Positions 8,566 through 16,375 of a stretch of DNA of 33,211 bases are shown here, piece after piece. The DNA is from Betaproteobacteria bacterium (GTDB taxonomy: Bacteria; Pseudomonadota; Gammaproteobacteria; Burkholderiales; SG8-39). The first letter of the stretch is position 1, and each line of letters starts with the position of its first letter. Location: the NCBI GenBank assembly GCA_947482825.1, contig CANKMT010000065.1:1-33211 (forward strand). The letters run 5' to 3'. The notes beneath the pieces are model-generated. The model did no database searches. It was given only the letters and a program-made list of their open reading frames with translations, and was not told the DNA's origin. The position numbers were made by a program, and so were the translations under genes.

Positions 8566-8649
8566 ATGGCAGTATTTCGCCAGGAGATCCAATATCGGCG
8601 CGGGGATCAAGCAAAAGATGGCAGTATTGACGTGCCTCGCCCGCAGGTC
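8566..8649. repeat. Degenerate interspersed repeat R, copy A
   Basis: About 84 bases matching 16967-17049 at roughly 80% identity by eye. Shared blocks include CAAAAGATGGCAG, TGCCTCGCCCGC and a GGAGA-CCAAT-CGGCGCGG core. It lies immediately 3' of a Bug gene. No coding function is recognised. Confidence 0.7.
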
Positions 8650-8746
8650 GGTAACGAGGCGCAGGTGCAGTATGTAGCCCGATGACCTGGTGCGGCTGCG
8701 GCACATGACCGATGCGGCCGAATCGGCTTTGCGCTTTGTCGTGGGG
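8645..8746 (+). pseudogene. Dead fragment of an mntA/hepT junction
   Basis: 102 bases aligning without gaps to 14167-14268, the overlap of the nucleotidyltransferase and HEPN genes; I count 12 mismatches (about 88% identity). The end of the MntA frame is intact (EAQVQYVAR then TGA), but the HEPN ATG is followed at once by TAG, so the toxin frame is closed. The remainder of both genes is absent. This is the scar of a second copy of the module. Confidence 0.8.
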
Positions 8747-8884
8747 CCAGCCTGACCAGACCGGCGTGATCGGAATGACTTGGGCGAAGCAGCCTCAACC
8801 GCTTGGTTGGATTCGCGAATGTGCTGGCAATGGCTGGTAAGAGCATTTCGCGCGCGGTGGTCGGTACTGATCGCGCGGCAACGC
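8747..8884. repeat. Degenerate interspersed repeat S, copy A
   Basis: About 138 bases matching 15797-15935 at roughly 80% identity, with runs such as ATTCGCGAATGTGCTGG and AGAGCATTTCGCGC. In the other copy the repeat overlaps the 5' side of a decayed YafQ-like toxin gene on the minus strand. It directly abuts the mntA/hepT fragment. Origin unknown. Confidence 0.7.
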
Positions 8885-8897
8885 GGCGATCCTCGCA

Positions 8898-9770
8898 CTA
8901 CCTGAAATGCTCACCCAGGAATCGAATGACGCGCCGCTTGGCGTCTTCGCGCGCTTCAGGATTCGGCGCGACGGTGACGCCTTCGCCCGGATTCACGCCA
9001 TTCGGCACATCCTTGCGCACGCGTTTAGCCTTGATGCCGGGGTTGTCGAAGTCGTGATAACTATCGGGGTAGAGCACAATATTCATGGGCTCGCCCCGCG
9101 CAGCGACGCTTTCAGTGAGCGCCTTGCAGGGCGCGGCTGGCGTCCAATCGTCGGCCGCTCCCATCAATACCAACACCGGTGCGTAAGGGTGAAACTTGTC
9201 GGCTCTCTTATTGCGCGCCGTGCAGCCGGGATAGAACGAGACCGCTGCCTTGAAGCCTTCGCTGCCTTCGGGCTTGCGGCTGATCGCATCCAGCGCAACG
9301 CCACCGCCGTGCGACCAGCCGAGCAAGGCAATGCGATTCGCGTCGGTATCCTTTTGCTGGCGCAGCCAGGCCAGTGCGGCATAGGCGTCGCCAACCCGAT
9401 CGGACTCCTTGAGCGTGCGCTCGGAAAATTTGACGGTGCACAACGATCCTATGCCGCGCGATCTGAAGCTATCCAGCATCAGCGCGGCGAAACCCCGGCT
9501 CGCGAGGAACTCGCCCCACGCCCGGTGACGTGCGCCAAGAACGCCTTTGCTGTCATAAGCGCCGGCACAGCCGTGCATCATGACCACTGCGGGATGGGGA
9601 CCGGACCCCTCAGGCTTGTATAGATACGCCACAACTGCTTCCGGCGAGGACGAAATGCCTGCCGTAGGGATGCTGACCGGAATGGGCGCAGCTGCGTTGG
9701 CACTTGAAACGCATAGTGCATGGAGCGATAGTAGGAAAATCAACCCACGGCCGCGCCCGCCTCTCAGCAA
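8898..9770 (-). CDS. Secreted dienelactone-hydrolase-family alpha/beta hydrolase
   Basis: 290 residues: N-terminal signal peptide (LIFLLSLHALCVSSANA, cleavage near residue 26), then an alpha/beta-hydrolase core with HGCAG (oxyanion region, 66-70), nucleophile elbow GWSHGG (Ser153), the acid in GAADDWTP (Asp207/208) and the histidine in SYHDFD (His239). It is expected to hydrolyse an ester or lactone in the periplasm; the substrate is unknown. The start is TTG at 9770 with GAGGAGG (minus strand, 9782-9776) five bases upstream. It stands alone on the minus strand between decayed sequences. Confidence 0.87.
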   Translation of the reverse strand: MLRGGRGRGLIFLLSLHALCVSSANAAAPIPVSIPTAGISSSPEAVVAYLYKPEGSGPHPAVVMMHGCAGAYDSKGVLGARHRAWGEFLASRGFAALMLDSFRSRGIGSLCTVKFSERTLKESDRVGDAYAALAWLRQQKDTDANRIALLGWSHGGGVALDAISRKPEGSEGFKAAVSFYPGCTARNKRADKFHPYAPVLVLMGAADDWTPAAPCKALTESVAARGEPMNIVLYPDSYHDFDNPGIKAKRVRKDVPNGVNPGEGVTVAPNPEAREDAKRRVIRFLGEHFR

Positions 9771-9797
9771 AATGTCCTCCTCGAAGCCCTGTCGCGA

Positions 9798-9914
9798 ATC
9801 CTGATCGTTTTATTTGAGTTCGCCTATGCCAACACCAGTCCCCGGAAAGCGAGCTTCGCCTCCGGAGGCACCGGCGCCCAGTCGCTTGCGGTGCCGATTG
9901 CGTTGAAAATGTAT
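9798..9914 (+). pseudogene. Internal fragment of a Bug/TctC gene
   Basis: An in-frame stretch reads LFEFAYANTSPRKASFASGG and then TGAQSLAVPIALKMY. This matches the conserved Bug segment LxxYAxANPxKxxFASGGxGxxxHLAxExxKM, present intact near 8000-8090. Neither end of the gene can be found, so this is a scrap of roughly 39 codons. It lies upstream of the deacylase pair. Confidence 0.65.
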
Positions 9915-10067
9915 CGATCCAGAGGCACAAACGACCGTCCCAGGCGCTATGATAACCAAGGCCTGAAAATATGATTCTTCGGAGTTGTCCTTTGTCTCTC
10001 AGGCAATCCCGGATCTGCGGCGCGGGTCTGCACCGGGGCGCAGGCTCCCGGCTGGAGAGTGTCACCC

Positions 10068-11765
10068 ATGCATGAACTGGTCATCCGCAATGCGCGTCTC
10101 GTCGACGGGACGGGGGCGCCGGCACGCGGGGCAGATGTCGCGATCGACGCCGGTCGATTTGTCGAGGTCGGCGGCACCGTGGGCCCCGGTCACCGGGAAA
10201 TCGATGCCGACGGCTTGCTGCTGACGCCGGGCTGGGTCGACATTCATACGCACTACGACGGCCAGGCGCTGTGGGATCCGCAGCTGACGCCGTCGTCGTG
10301 GCACGGCGTGACCACTGCGGTTTTTGGCAACTGCGGGGTCGGATTCGCGCCGGTGCGGCCGGGCAGCGAGCGCTATCTGATCCAGCTGATGGAAGGCGTT
10401 GAAGACATCCCCGAGACAGTGCTCTCGGAGGGAATCGAGTTTCGCTGGGAAAGCTTCGCGCAGTATCTCGATGCGCTCGGCGAGGCGCCGCGGATCATGG
10501 ATATCGGCGCGCAAATGCCGCACGGCGCCTTGCGTTTCTATGTGATGGGCGATCGCGGCGCGGATCATGCCGAGGTACCGACCACGGACGAAATCGACGC
10601 GATGGGCCGCTTGCTCGAGGAGGCGCTTGCCGCCGGTGCGCTCGGATTCACCACCTCCCGCACCATCAAACATCGGACGAAAGACGGCCGCTTCACGCCG
10701 ACCTTGAGCGCCGCTGAACCCGAACTGGCCGGCCTTGGCCTTGCGATGCGACGCGCTGGGCGCGGCGTGATCGAAGTGAACTCCGATTTCGAGGCAGGCG
10801 ACTTCGCAACCTTGCGCGCGCTTGCCGAGCTTTCGGGACGCCCGCTGTCGGTACTGCTCCTGCAGGTGCACAACGCGCCTCTGCGCTGGCGCGAAACGCT
10901 TGCCGGAATTCACGCGGCGCGCGCCGCAGGACTGCCGGTCACCGGCCAGGTCGGTTCGCGCGCGATCAACATCATGATGGGTCTCGAAGCCACGGTGCAC
11001 CCGTTCGTCACCCATCCTCTGTGGCTCGCGATGAGCGATCTTTCGCCCGCCGAACGGGTCACGCGTCTGAAGACGGATGCGGCGCTGCGAAAGCGCCTGT
11101 GCAGCGAGCGGCCCGACGACGCGCACACACGTTGGATCGCCGGTTTGCTCTCGCGCACCTTCCGGTTCACCGAGCCGCTCGATTACGAACCCGACCCTGC
11201 GCGCAGCGTCGACGCCATGGCCGCGGCGGGCGGCCGCGAGCCGTTCGAAGTGGCGCTCGACTGGATGCTCGAGGACGATGGCCGGGCGTTGCTTTTGCAT
11301 ACCTTCGAGAATTATTTCGACGGCAGCCTTGAAGTGGTTCGCACATTGCTCGCCGATCCGGCGACGATCTGCGGATTGGCCGATGCGGGCGCGCATGTGG
11401 GTCTGCTGTGCGATGCGGGCGCGCCGACCACGATGCTCACGCATTGGGCGCGCGACCGCCGGCGTGGCGAAGGATTGCCGCTCGAATTCCTGGTGAGGAA
11501 GCAAACGCTCGATACCGCGCGCGCCTATGGCCTGTCGGACCGGGGTGCCGTCGCGTGCGGACTCAAGGCGGATTTCAACCTGATCGACTTCGATAGATTG
11601 CGCGCGCGGCTGCCCGAGCTGGTCTACGACCTGCCGACGGGTGGACGGCGCCTGGTGCAGCGCGCCGAAGGCTATCGGCACACCTTTGTGTCGGGCATCG
11701 AGGTGATGCGCGATGCGGAAGCGACGGGCGCGCTGCCGGGTCGCTTGCTGCGCAAGCAGGCATAG
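10068..11765 (+). CDS. N-acyl-D-amino-acid deacylase family amidohydrolase
   Basis: 565 residues of the D-aminoacylase branch of the amidohydrolase superfamily: LVIRNARLVDGTG at the start, metal-binding HTH (His60, His62) in DIHTHYDGQ, GNCGVGFAP with the cysteine that ligates zinc in D-aminoacylases, MEGVEDIP, HVGLLCDAGAPT, and C-terminal DLPTGGRRLVQRAEGY. These enzymes hydrolyse N-acyl-D-amino acids and related amides in the cytosol. The ATG at 10068 has GGAGAG at 10054-10059; the GTG at 10059 overlaps that site and is rejected. 69 bases separate it from a paralogue. Confidence 0.9.
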   Translation: MHELVIRNARLVDGTGAPARGADVAIDAGRFVEVGGTVGPGHREIDADGLLLTPGWVDIHTHYDGQALWDPQLTPSSWHGVTTAVFGNCGVGFAPVRPGSERYLIQLMEGVEDIPETVLSEGIEFRWESFAQYLDALGEAPRIMDIGAQMPHGALRFYVMGDRGADHAEVPTTDEIDAMGRLLEEALAAGALGFTTSRTIKHRTKDGRFTPTLSAAEPELAGLGLAMRRAGRGVIEVNSDFEAGDFATLRALAELSGRPLSVLLLQVHNAPLRWRETLAGIHAARAAGLPVTGQVGSRAINIMMGLEATVHPFVTHPLWLAMSDLSPAERVTRLKTDAALRKRLCSERPDDAHTRWIAGLLSRTFRFTEPLDYEPDPARSVDAMAAAGGREPFEVALDWMLEDDGRALLLHTFENYFDGSLEVVRTLLADPATICGLADAGAHVGLLCDAGAPTTMLTHWARDRRRGEGLPLEFLVRKQTLDTARAYGLSDRGAVACGLKADFNLIDFDRLRARLPELVYDLPTGGRRLVQRAEGYRHTFVSGIEVMRDAEATGALPGRLLRKQA

Positions 11766-11834
11766 ACCCGGCGGAAACCCGGACGAGACCCTCTTGCTTT
11801 ATGCTCTTTGCCGGTCCCACAAGGAAAATAGGCC

Positions 11835-13661
11835 ATGCCCAATCACTATGACCTGATCGTGCGCAACGGCACCGTTGTCGATGGCACCGGTTCAGCACCC
11901 ACCATCGCGGACGTGGCCATCAAGGATGGCGTGATCGCGGCGATCGGCCGGGTCGACGGCTCAGCGGCAAAGGAAATCGACGCGACCGGCAAGCTCGTCA
12001 CTCCCGGCTTTGTCGACATTCACACCCACTATGACGCGCAGGCCATATGGGACAGCCATCTGGCGCCGTCCTCGCTGCATGGCGTGACCACCGTGGTGAT
12101 GGGCAATTGCGGTGTCGGCTTCGCGCCTTGCCGTCCGCAGGATCGCGACAAGCTGATCGAACTGATGGAGGGCGTGGAAGACATTCCGGGCGCGGTCATG
12201 CACGAGGGGCTGGATTGGACCTGGGAAAGCTTCCCGGAATATCTCGACGCGCTGGAGAAAAAACCGCGTGACGTCGATGTGTGCGCGCTGCTGCCGCATT
12301 CTGCCTTGCGCGTAAACGTGATGGGCGAGCGCGCCGTTGCGTTCGAGCCGGCCACCGCCGAGGACATCGCCAGGATGCGCGCCATCACCAAAGAGGCGGT
12401 CGAGGCTGGCGCCTTCGGCGTGTCGACCAGCCGCACCACCTCGCACAAGACACTTGCAGGCGAGTACATCCCGACCCTGCGCGTGTATGAAGACGAACTG
12501 ATGGGCTTGGCCTGCGGCCTGAGCGATGCGGGTAGCGGCTTCATCGAGGTCGTGTCCGACTGGATCACGGACGCAAGCCCCGACACGATCAACGCCGAAC
12601 CGAATCCGGTCGAAGCCTTCGGGATCCTCAAGCGCGTCGCGCAAAACAGTGGCCGGCCGATGGTCTACACGCTGGCGCAACGCAACAGCATGCCGGAAAT
12701 GTATATCAAGCTTCTGGAGATGAACCGCGATGCGTATGAGAAGGAAGGCGTCAACATTCGCCCGGTGTTCCCACCACGCGCCATCGGCGTGCTGCTGGGC
12801 CTGCAGGCAAGCCAGACCCCGTTCAGCGGTTGCACGACCTTCAAGACGTTGAACGCTCTGCCGTTGAATGAGAAAGTCGCCAAATTGCGCGACCCACAGA
12901 CCCGTGCGCAAATCCTTTCCGAGGACCCGGTGAAAGGCTCGACCTTCCCACTCCTTCACCGGCTGTCGTACGCGCACATGTTCCCTTTTGTGAACAAGAA
13001 CTACCAGCCGAAGAAAGAGCAAAGCGTTGCCGCAATTGCGCACAGGGAGGGCCGCACTGCCCCGGAGGTGGCCTATGACCTGCTGGCCGACAATGGAGGC
13101 AGGAACTTCCTCTACATGCCGATCACCAGCTATTCGGACTTCAGTCTCTCGGCCTGCGAAAAGCTATTGGGCGATAAAATGGCCATCATGGGCCTGGGCG
13201 ATGGTGGCGCGCATGTCGGCTTCATTTTGGATGCGGGCTTTCCGACCTGGCTCCTCACCCATTGGGGCAAGCGCGAGCACAAGTTCGAAGTTGCCGAGCT
13301 CGTGCGGCGGCTCACCAGCGATACGGCCGGCGCGGCCGGCCTCGGTGATCGCGGGCGAGTGAAGATCGGCCTCAAAGGCGATCTGAACGTCATCGATTGG
13401 GATGCACTGGACTTTGAAGCCCCGTACATGGTGCAAGACCTGCCCGCCGGCGGCAAACGCCTGATGCAGGGTGCAAGCGGCTATGACTACACCATCGTCA
13501 GCGGTGTGATCACCCACCAGGACGGCAAGCCGACCGGCGCACTGCCGGGCAAACTCGTTCGCGGCCAACGCGCCGATCCGCGGTCAGTGGCGGATGAGGG
13601 TGCGGCCATCGCGGAATCGATTCGTCCAATCCGGAATATTGACTCGTCCAATCCGGATTAA
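11835..13661 (+). CDS. N-acyl-D-amino-acid deacylase family amidohydrolase (paralogue, extended C-terminus)
   Basis: 608 residues, collinear with the preceding gene: LIVRNGTVVDGTGS, DIHTHYDAQA (His63, His65), GNCGVGFAP, MEGVEDIPG, GDGGAHVGFILDAG and DLPAGGKRLMQGASGY. Homology to the paralogue ends at GALPGKLVRG. About 28 further residues follow, partly encoded by a 22-base direct repeat array, which suggests the original stop was lost by insertion or recombination downstream. Start ATG at 11835 with AAGGAAA at about 11821. Substrate range probably overlaps with, but is not identical to, the first enzyme. Confidence 0.9.
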   Translation: MPNHYDLIVRNGTVVDGTGSAPTIADVAIKDGVIAAIGRVDGSAAKEIDATGKLVTPGFVDIHTHYDAQAIWDSHLAPSSLHGVTTVVMGNCGVGFAPCRPQDRDKLIELMEGVEDIPGAVMHEGLDWTWESFPEYLDALEKKPRDVDVCALLPHSALRVNVMGERAVAFEPATAEDIARMRAITKEAVEAGAFGVSTSRTTSHKTLAGEYIPTLRVYEDELMGLACGLSDAGSGFIEVVSDWITDASPDTINAEPNPVEAFGILKRVAQNSGRPMVYTLAQRNSMPEMYIKLLEMNRDAYEKEGVNIRPVFPPRAIGVLLGLQASQTPFSGCTTFKTLNALPLNEKVAKLRDPQTRAQILSEDPVKGSTFPLLHRLSYAHMFPFVNKNYQPKKEQSVAAIAHREGRTAPEVAYDLLADNGGRNFLYMPITSYSDFSLSACEKLLGDKMAIMGLGDGGAHVGFILDAGFPTWLLTHWGKREHKFEVAELVRRLTSDTAGAAGLGDRGRVKIGLKGDLNVIDWDALDFEAPYMVQDLPAGGKRLMQGASGYDYTIVSGVITHQDGKPTGALPGKLVRGQRADPRSVADEGAAIAESIRPIRNIDSSNPD

Positions 13662-13681
13662 AACGCCGTCCGATCCGGAAT
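13623..13681. repeat. Three iteron-like direct repeats, 22-base period
   Basis: Copies of CGTCC(A/G)ATCCGGA(A/T)T start at 13623, 13645 and 13667, exactly 22 bases apart, each centred on a palindromic ATCCGGAT-like core (AATCCGGATT is perfect in copy 2). Two copies lie inside the deacylase C-terminal extension and the third beyond its stop. The period is two helical turns and is not a multiple of three, so the repeat is a DNA-level signal rather than a protein repeat. Confidence 0.75.
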
Positions 13682-13901
13682 GTCTGCGGTCGGCGGCAAC
13701 ATCGCACGGCGTTGAAGTCTCGAGTTCTGCCTGCGTGGCGCCGATAAGTACGCCGGTACTGTGCCAGAATTGTCGTGCAAACCGAACGGCAGAACGATTG
13801 TGTAAACACGGGCCTCGCCGGAGCACATGCGGTTTGCTGGAGAATCCGCTTTTTGCCGCGTCAAGCTTAAGCAAGCGAAGTTGAATCGAGGAGTTTCGAG
13901 T

Positions 13902-14207
13902 ATGGGAGATCGATTGCCGCTGGAGCCTGCCGCGCTCGCCGAACTATGCCGGCGCAACGGCATCCGACGACTGTCTTTGTTTGGCTCCGTGCTGAAGGGA
14001 ACCGCGCGACCGGACAGCGACGTGGACCTATTGGTGGAATTCGAGAAAAGCGCGACGCCGAGTCTGTTCGACATGGTGAGGATCGAAAGCGAGCTCTCGG
14101 CGATGCTCGATGGGCGACGCGTGGACCTTCGAACGGCGGCCGAACTCAGCCGCTACTTCCGCGACCAGGTCGTTGGCGAGGCGCAGGCGCAGTATGTCGC
14201 CCAATGA
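13902..14207 (+). CDS. mntA: MntA-type minimal nucleotidyltransferase antitoxin
   Basis: 101 residues of the MNT family. The nucleotidyltransferase motif GS-X10-DxD is complete: Gly28-Ser29, Asp40, Asp42 (LFGSVLKG then [10 protein letters not shown]). In characterised MNT/HEPN modules MntA transfers AMP groups from ATP onto a tyrosine next to the HEPN active site and so silences the toxin. The ATG at 13902 with GAGGAG at 13888-13893 is chosen over an upstream in-frame start. The last 14 bases overlap the HEPN gene, the usual arrangement. An inverted repeat AGTAC-GCCG-GTACT at 13747-13760 lies upstream and could be regulatory. Confidence 0.9.
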   Translation: MGDRLPLEPAALAELCRRNGIRRLSLFGSVLKGTARPDSDVDLLVEFEKSATPSLFDMVRIESELSAMLDGRRVDLRTAAELSRYFRDQVVGEAQAQYVAQ

Positions 14208-14532
14208 CCGGGTGCGGCTTCGGCACATGGCCGATGCGGCTGAATCGGCGTTGCGCTTTGTCGCGGGGCGCGCGAGAGCCGATCTCGACAACGACGAAAT
14301 GCTGCTGTTCGCGCTGGTTCGCGCGGTTGAGATCGTCGGCGAGGCTGCGAGCGGAGTGTCGGCCGCCACGCGCATGGAAACGCCGGAGGTGTCGTGGGCT
14401 CTCATCGTGGGCATGCGCAACCGGCTTGTACATGCCTATTTTGACGTAGACCGGAACATCGTCTGGGCCACAGCGGCGCAGGCGCTTGCTCCGCTGCTGG
14501 CGCAACTGAGGTCAATTCTGGCGCGGTGCTGA
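14194..14532 (+). CDS. hepT: HepT-like HEPN ribonuclease toxin
   Basis: 112 residues, all-helical. The HEPN signature RX4HXY is present as RNRLVHAY (Arg75, His80, Tyr82); Tyr82 corresponds to the residue AMPylated by MntA in studied systems. Such toxins cut RNA when unmodified. The ATG at 14194 overlaps the mntA end by 14 bases, giving translational coupling. No residue of the motif is missing, so the module may be functional. A fragment of a second copy of this gene pair lies at 8645-8746. Confidence 0.9.
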   Translation: MSPNDRVRLRHMADAAESALRFVAGRARADLDNDEMLLFALVRAVEIVGEAASGVSAATRMETPEVSWALIVGMRNRLVHAYFDVDRNIVWATAAQALAPLLAQLRSILARC

Positions 14533-14589
14533 GCGTGCATTCTTCGATGCGCTATGCTTGGCAGGGACAGTCCGTCCTCGGGAGGCTGA

Positions 14590-15480
14590 ATGGCAAAGCA
14601 CAAGAAGCGCTCAAAAACGAACGGCGGCGAAGTCCTGGCCGACGTCAAGGAACGCGAAACGATCGAACAGCATTGGCGCTCCGCCGGGCGCCCCCGCGCG
14701 CGCAAGCCGGCGAAGAAGTACAAGTACGTCGACGAGCTGGCCCACCTGCAGGTCGAACTGATCAAGCTGCAGGAATGGGTCCGCGTGCGCGGCCTCAAAG
14801 TCGCGGTGATCTTCGAGGGCCGCGATGCGGCCGGCAAGGGCGGAGTCATCAAGCGCATCGCGGAGAGCCTCAATCCAAGGATCTGCCGGATCGTCGCATT
14901 GGGCACGCCGACCGAGCGCGAACGCAGCCAGTGGTATTTCCAGCGCTACGTGCCGCACCTGCCGGCCGCGGGCGAGATCGTGCTCTTCGATCGTAGCTGG
15001 TACAACCGCGCCGGCGTTGAGCGCGTGATGGGCTTCTGCACCGAAGCCGAGTACACGGAGTTCCTGCGCTCCTGCCCGCAGTTCGAGGACTTGTTGATCC
15101 GTTCCGGGATCGTCCTCGTCAAGTACTGGTTCTCGGTAAACGACGAGGAGCAGGAGCGGCGCTTTCAGGAGCGGATCCGCAATCCCACCAAGCGCTGGAA
15201 GCTGAGCCCGATGGACATGGAGTCGCGCAAGCACTGGATCGAATACTCGAAAGCCAAGGACGTCATGTTCGCCGCCACCGACAAGTCGAAGAGCCCTTGG
15301 AACGTCGTCGAAGCGGACAACAAGAAGAAGGCGCGCCTCAATTGCATCGCGCACCTGCTGGCGCAGATTCCCTACGAGCACATGATGCCGGTCGAGGTCG
15401 AAGTGCCGCCGCGGCAAGCGGACATCGGCTACAAGCGCCCGAGGAAGTCGAGCCAGCGGTTCGTGCCCAAAGTCTATTGA
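14590..15480 (+). CDS. ppk2: Polyphosphate kinase 2 family protein
   Basis: 296 residues. Walker A FEGRDAAGKGG (75-85), Walker B VLFDRSWYNRAG (131-142), and the lid region with NPTKRWKLSPMD followed by HWIEYSKAKD. PPK2 uses polyphosphate to phosphorylate nucleotides (GDP, ADP or AMP depending on class), or the reverse. The class cannot be decided here; the single-domain length fits class I or III. The basic N-terminus (AKHKKRSKT) is disordered-looking. Start ATG at 14590 with GGGAGG upstream. It sits 57 bases after the HEPN toxin and is flanked on both sides by toxin-antitoxin genes or remnants. Confidence 0.93.
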   Translation: MAKHKKRSKTNGGEVLADVKERETIEQHWRSAGRPRARKPAKKYKYVDELAHLQVELIKLQEWVRVRGLKVAVIFEGRDAAGKGGVIKRIAESLNPRICRIVALGTPTERERSQWYFQRYVPHLPAAGEIVLFDRSWYNRAGVERVMGFCTEAEYTEFLRSCPQFEDLLIRSGIVLVKYWFSVNDEEQERRFQERIRNPTKRWKLSPMDMESRKHWIEYSKAKDVMFAATDKSKSPWNVVEADNKKKARLNCIAHLLAQIPYEHMMPVEVEVPPRQADIGYKRPRKSSQRFVPKVY

Positions 15481-15632
15481 CCGCCGGCCCGCCCGTGCGA
15501 GACGGAACGCCAGTCAGTTGGGGGTCGCGGTGGCCGGTCCAGAACGACACGCCCGGAAGGCCACCGCGCAGCGACACGCCGAACGAATCGAGGATGGTCG
15601 GGTGAAGATCTTATTCGCAGCCCGCAGCTGTC

Positions 15633-15848
15633 CTACTTGAACAACTCGGAATGCGTACCGGTACGCACAAAAACGATCTGCTCATCTTGTCCGCGATGCT
15701 CAAGACGGTAAATCAGCAGGAAGTCACCTCCAACTCGCGTCGGGCCGATGACGGCTGTTTTGCCGCTGATTGCTTGCCCCGCTGTTGCCGCGCGCGCCAA
15801 GTTGACCAGACCTGCGCAATCGGATAGATCAGCGCGAAGCAGCTTCAA
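15633..15848 (-). pseudogene. Decayed YafQ/RelE-type toxin gene
   Basis: The C-terminal part reads GGDFLLIYRLEHRGQDEQIV then FVRTGTHSELFK, which is the end of a YafQ-like mRNA interferase with its conserved final histidine. The preceding part does not match in this frame, but a neighbouring frame reads SRHRPDA, close to the expected WxDHRDxHI region, implying at least one frameshift. A TTG at 15848 could start a 71-residue product, short for the family (about 90). No intact antitoxin is visible next to it. The 5' side overlaps repeat S. Confidence 0.6.
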
Positions 15849-15935
15849 CCGTTTGGTTAAATTCGCGAATGTGCTGGAAATGGCTGGTCAGAGCATTTCG
15901 CGCACAGTGTTCAGTATTGATCGCGCAGCAACACC
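15797..15935. repeat. Degenerate interspersed repeat S, copy B
   Basis: Matches 8747-8884 at about 80% by eye, in the same orientation. It covers the 5' end of the decayed toxin frame and sequence upstream of it, so the repeat may be an old toxin-antitoxin locus start that was duplicated. Confidence 0.7.
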
Positions 15936-16001
15936 GCACCCTGCTGCTCGAACTCAACAAGCAAAGAAGCGCCGCAATCGTGAAGCCATCCTGCGGCAGT
16001 C

Positions 16002-16039
16002 TAGCCAGACCCAAGAAGGCTACGTATACTTACTTATAC
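16002..16039 (+). promoter_or_regulatory. Promoter and operator of the HigB/HigA-like pair, possibly leaderless
   Basis: TAGCCA (16002-16007), 17-base spacer, TATACT (16025-16030). The inverted repeat GTATA-CTTACT-TATAC (16024-16039) covers the -10 box and ends one base before the ATG at 16040. Transcription would start at or within a few bases of the ATG, and no ribosome binding site fits, so a leaderless mRNA autorepressed by the antitoxin is plausible. Confidence 0.5.
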
Positions 16040-16375
16040 ATGGCTAAGCCTATCGACTGGAGGGGCGGCTCGCGTGACGATCTGCGTGATTTCCCCGATG
16101 ACGCCAAGCGCGATGCGGGTTATCAGCTACGCAAAATTCAGGAAGGCGAGGAACCCGACCACTTCAAGCCCATGCCGGAGATCGGGGCGGGCGTTCAGGA
16201 AATCATTCTGGACGCCGCGTCAGGTTGGTTCCGGGTGATATATGTCGCGAAGTTCGAGGAGGCCGTCTATGTGTTGCACTCGTTGAAGAAAAAAACCAAC
16301 AAGACCTCGCGGAGCGACAAAGATATTGCAAAGCGCCGATACGTTGCAGTCTTAAAGGAACGGAAAACAGGATGA
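16040..16375 (+). CDS. HigB-like (Gp49/RelE superfamily) toxin
   Basis: 111 residues with the phage Gp49-like/HigB pattern: DWRGGSRDDLRDFP, GYQLRKIQEGEEPDHFKPMP (28-47), WFRVIYVAKFEEAVYVLHSL (63-82), then the basic KKKTNKTSRSD and a C-terminal helix. Relatives are ribosome-dependent or free mRNA interferases inhibited by an XRE antitoxin encoded downstream. The ATG at 16040 is chosen because the conserved fold begins there. The gene overlaps the antitoxin by four bases (ATGA at 16372-16375). Toxin-first order is typical of HigBA. Confidence 0.88.
   Translation: MAKPIDWRGGSRDDLRDFPDDAKRDAGYQLRKIQEGEEPDHFKPMPEIGAGVQEIILDAASGWFRVIYVAKFEEAVYVLHSLKKKTNKTSRSDKDIAKRRYVAVLKERKTG

Noticed and set aside
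8553-8897. Small genes in the region after the second Bug gene
   Set aside because: All frames are explained by degenerate copies of sequences elsewhere in the window, and none has a full domain or a ribosome binding site.
9995-10060. Glycine-riboswitch-like string CTCTCAGGCAA followed later by GGAGAG upstream of the first deacylase gene
   Set aside because: The order of elements is wrong for a glycine aptamer, the CCGAAGG...GCAA part is absent on this strand, and no stem set could be drawn.
10062-11681. Long antisense open frame opposite the first deacylase
   Set aside because: It is a GC-rich shadow of a well-supported gene, with an arginine/alanine/histidine-rich product and no domain.
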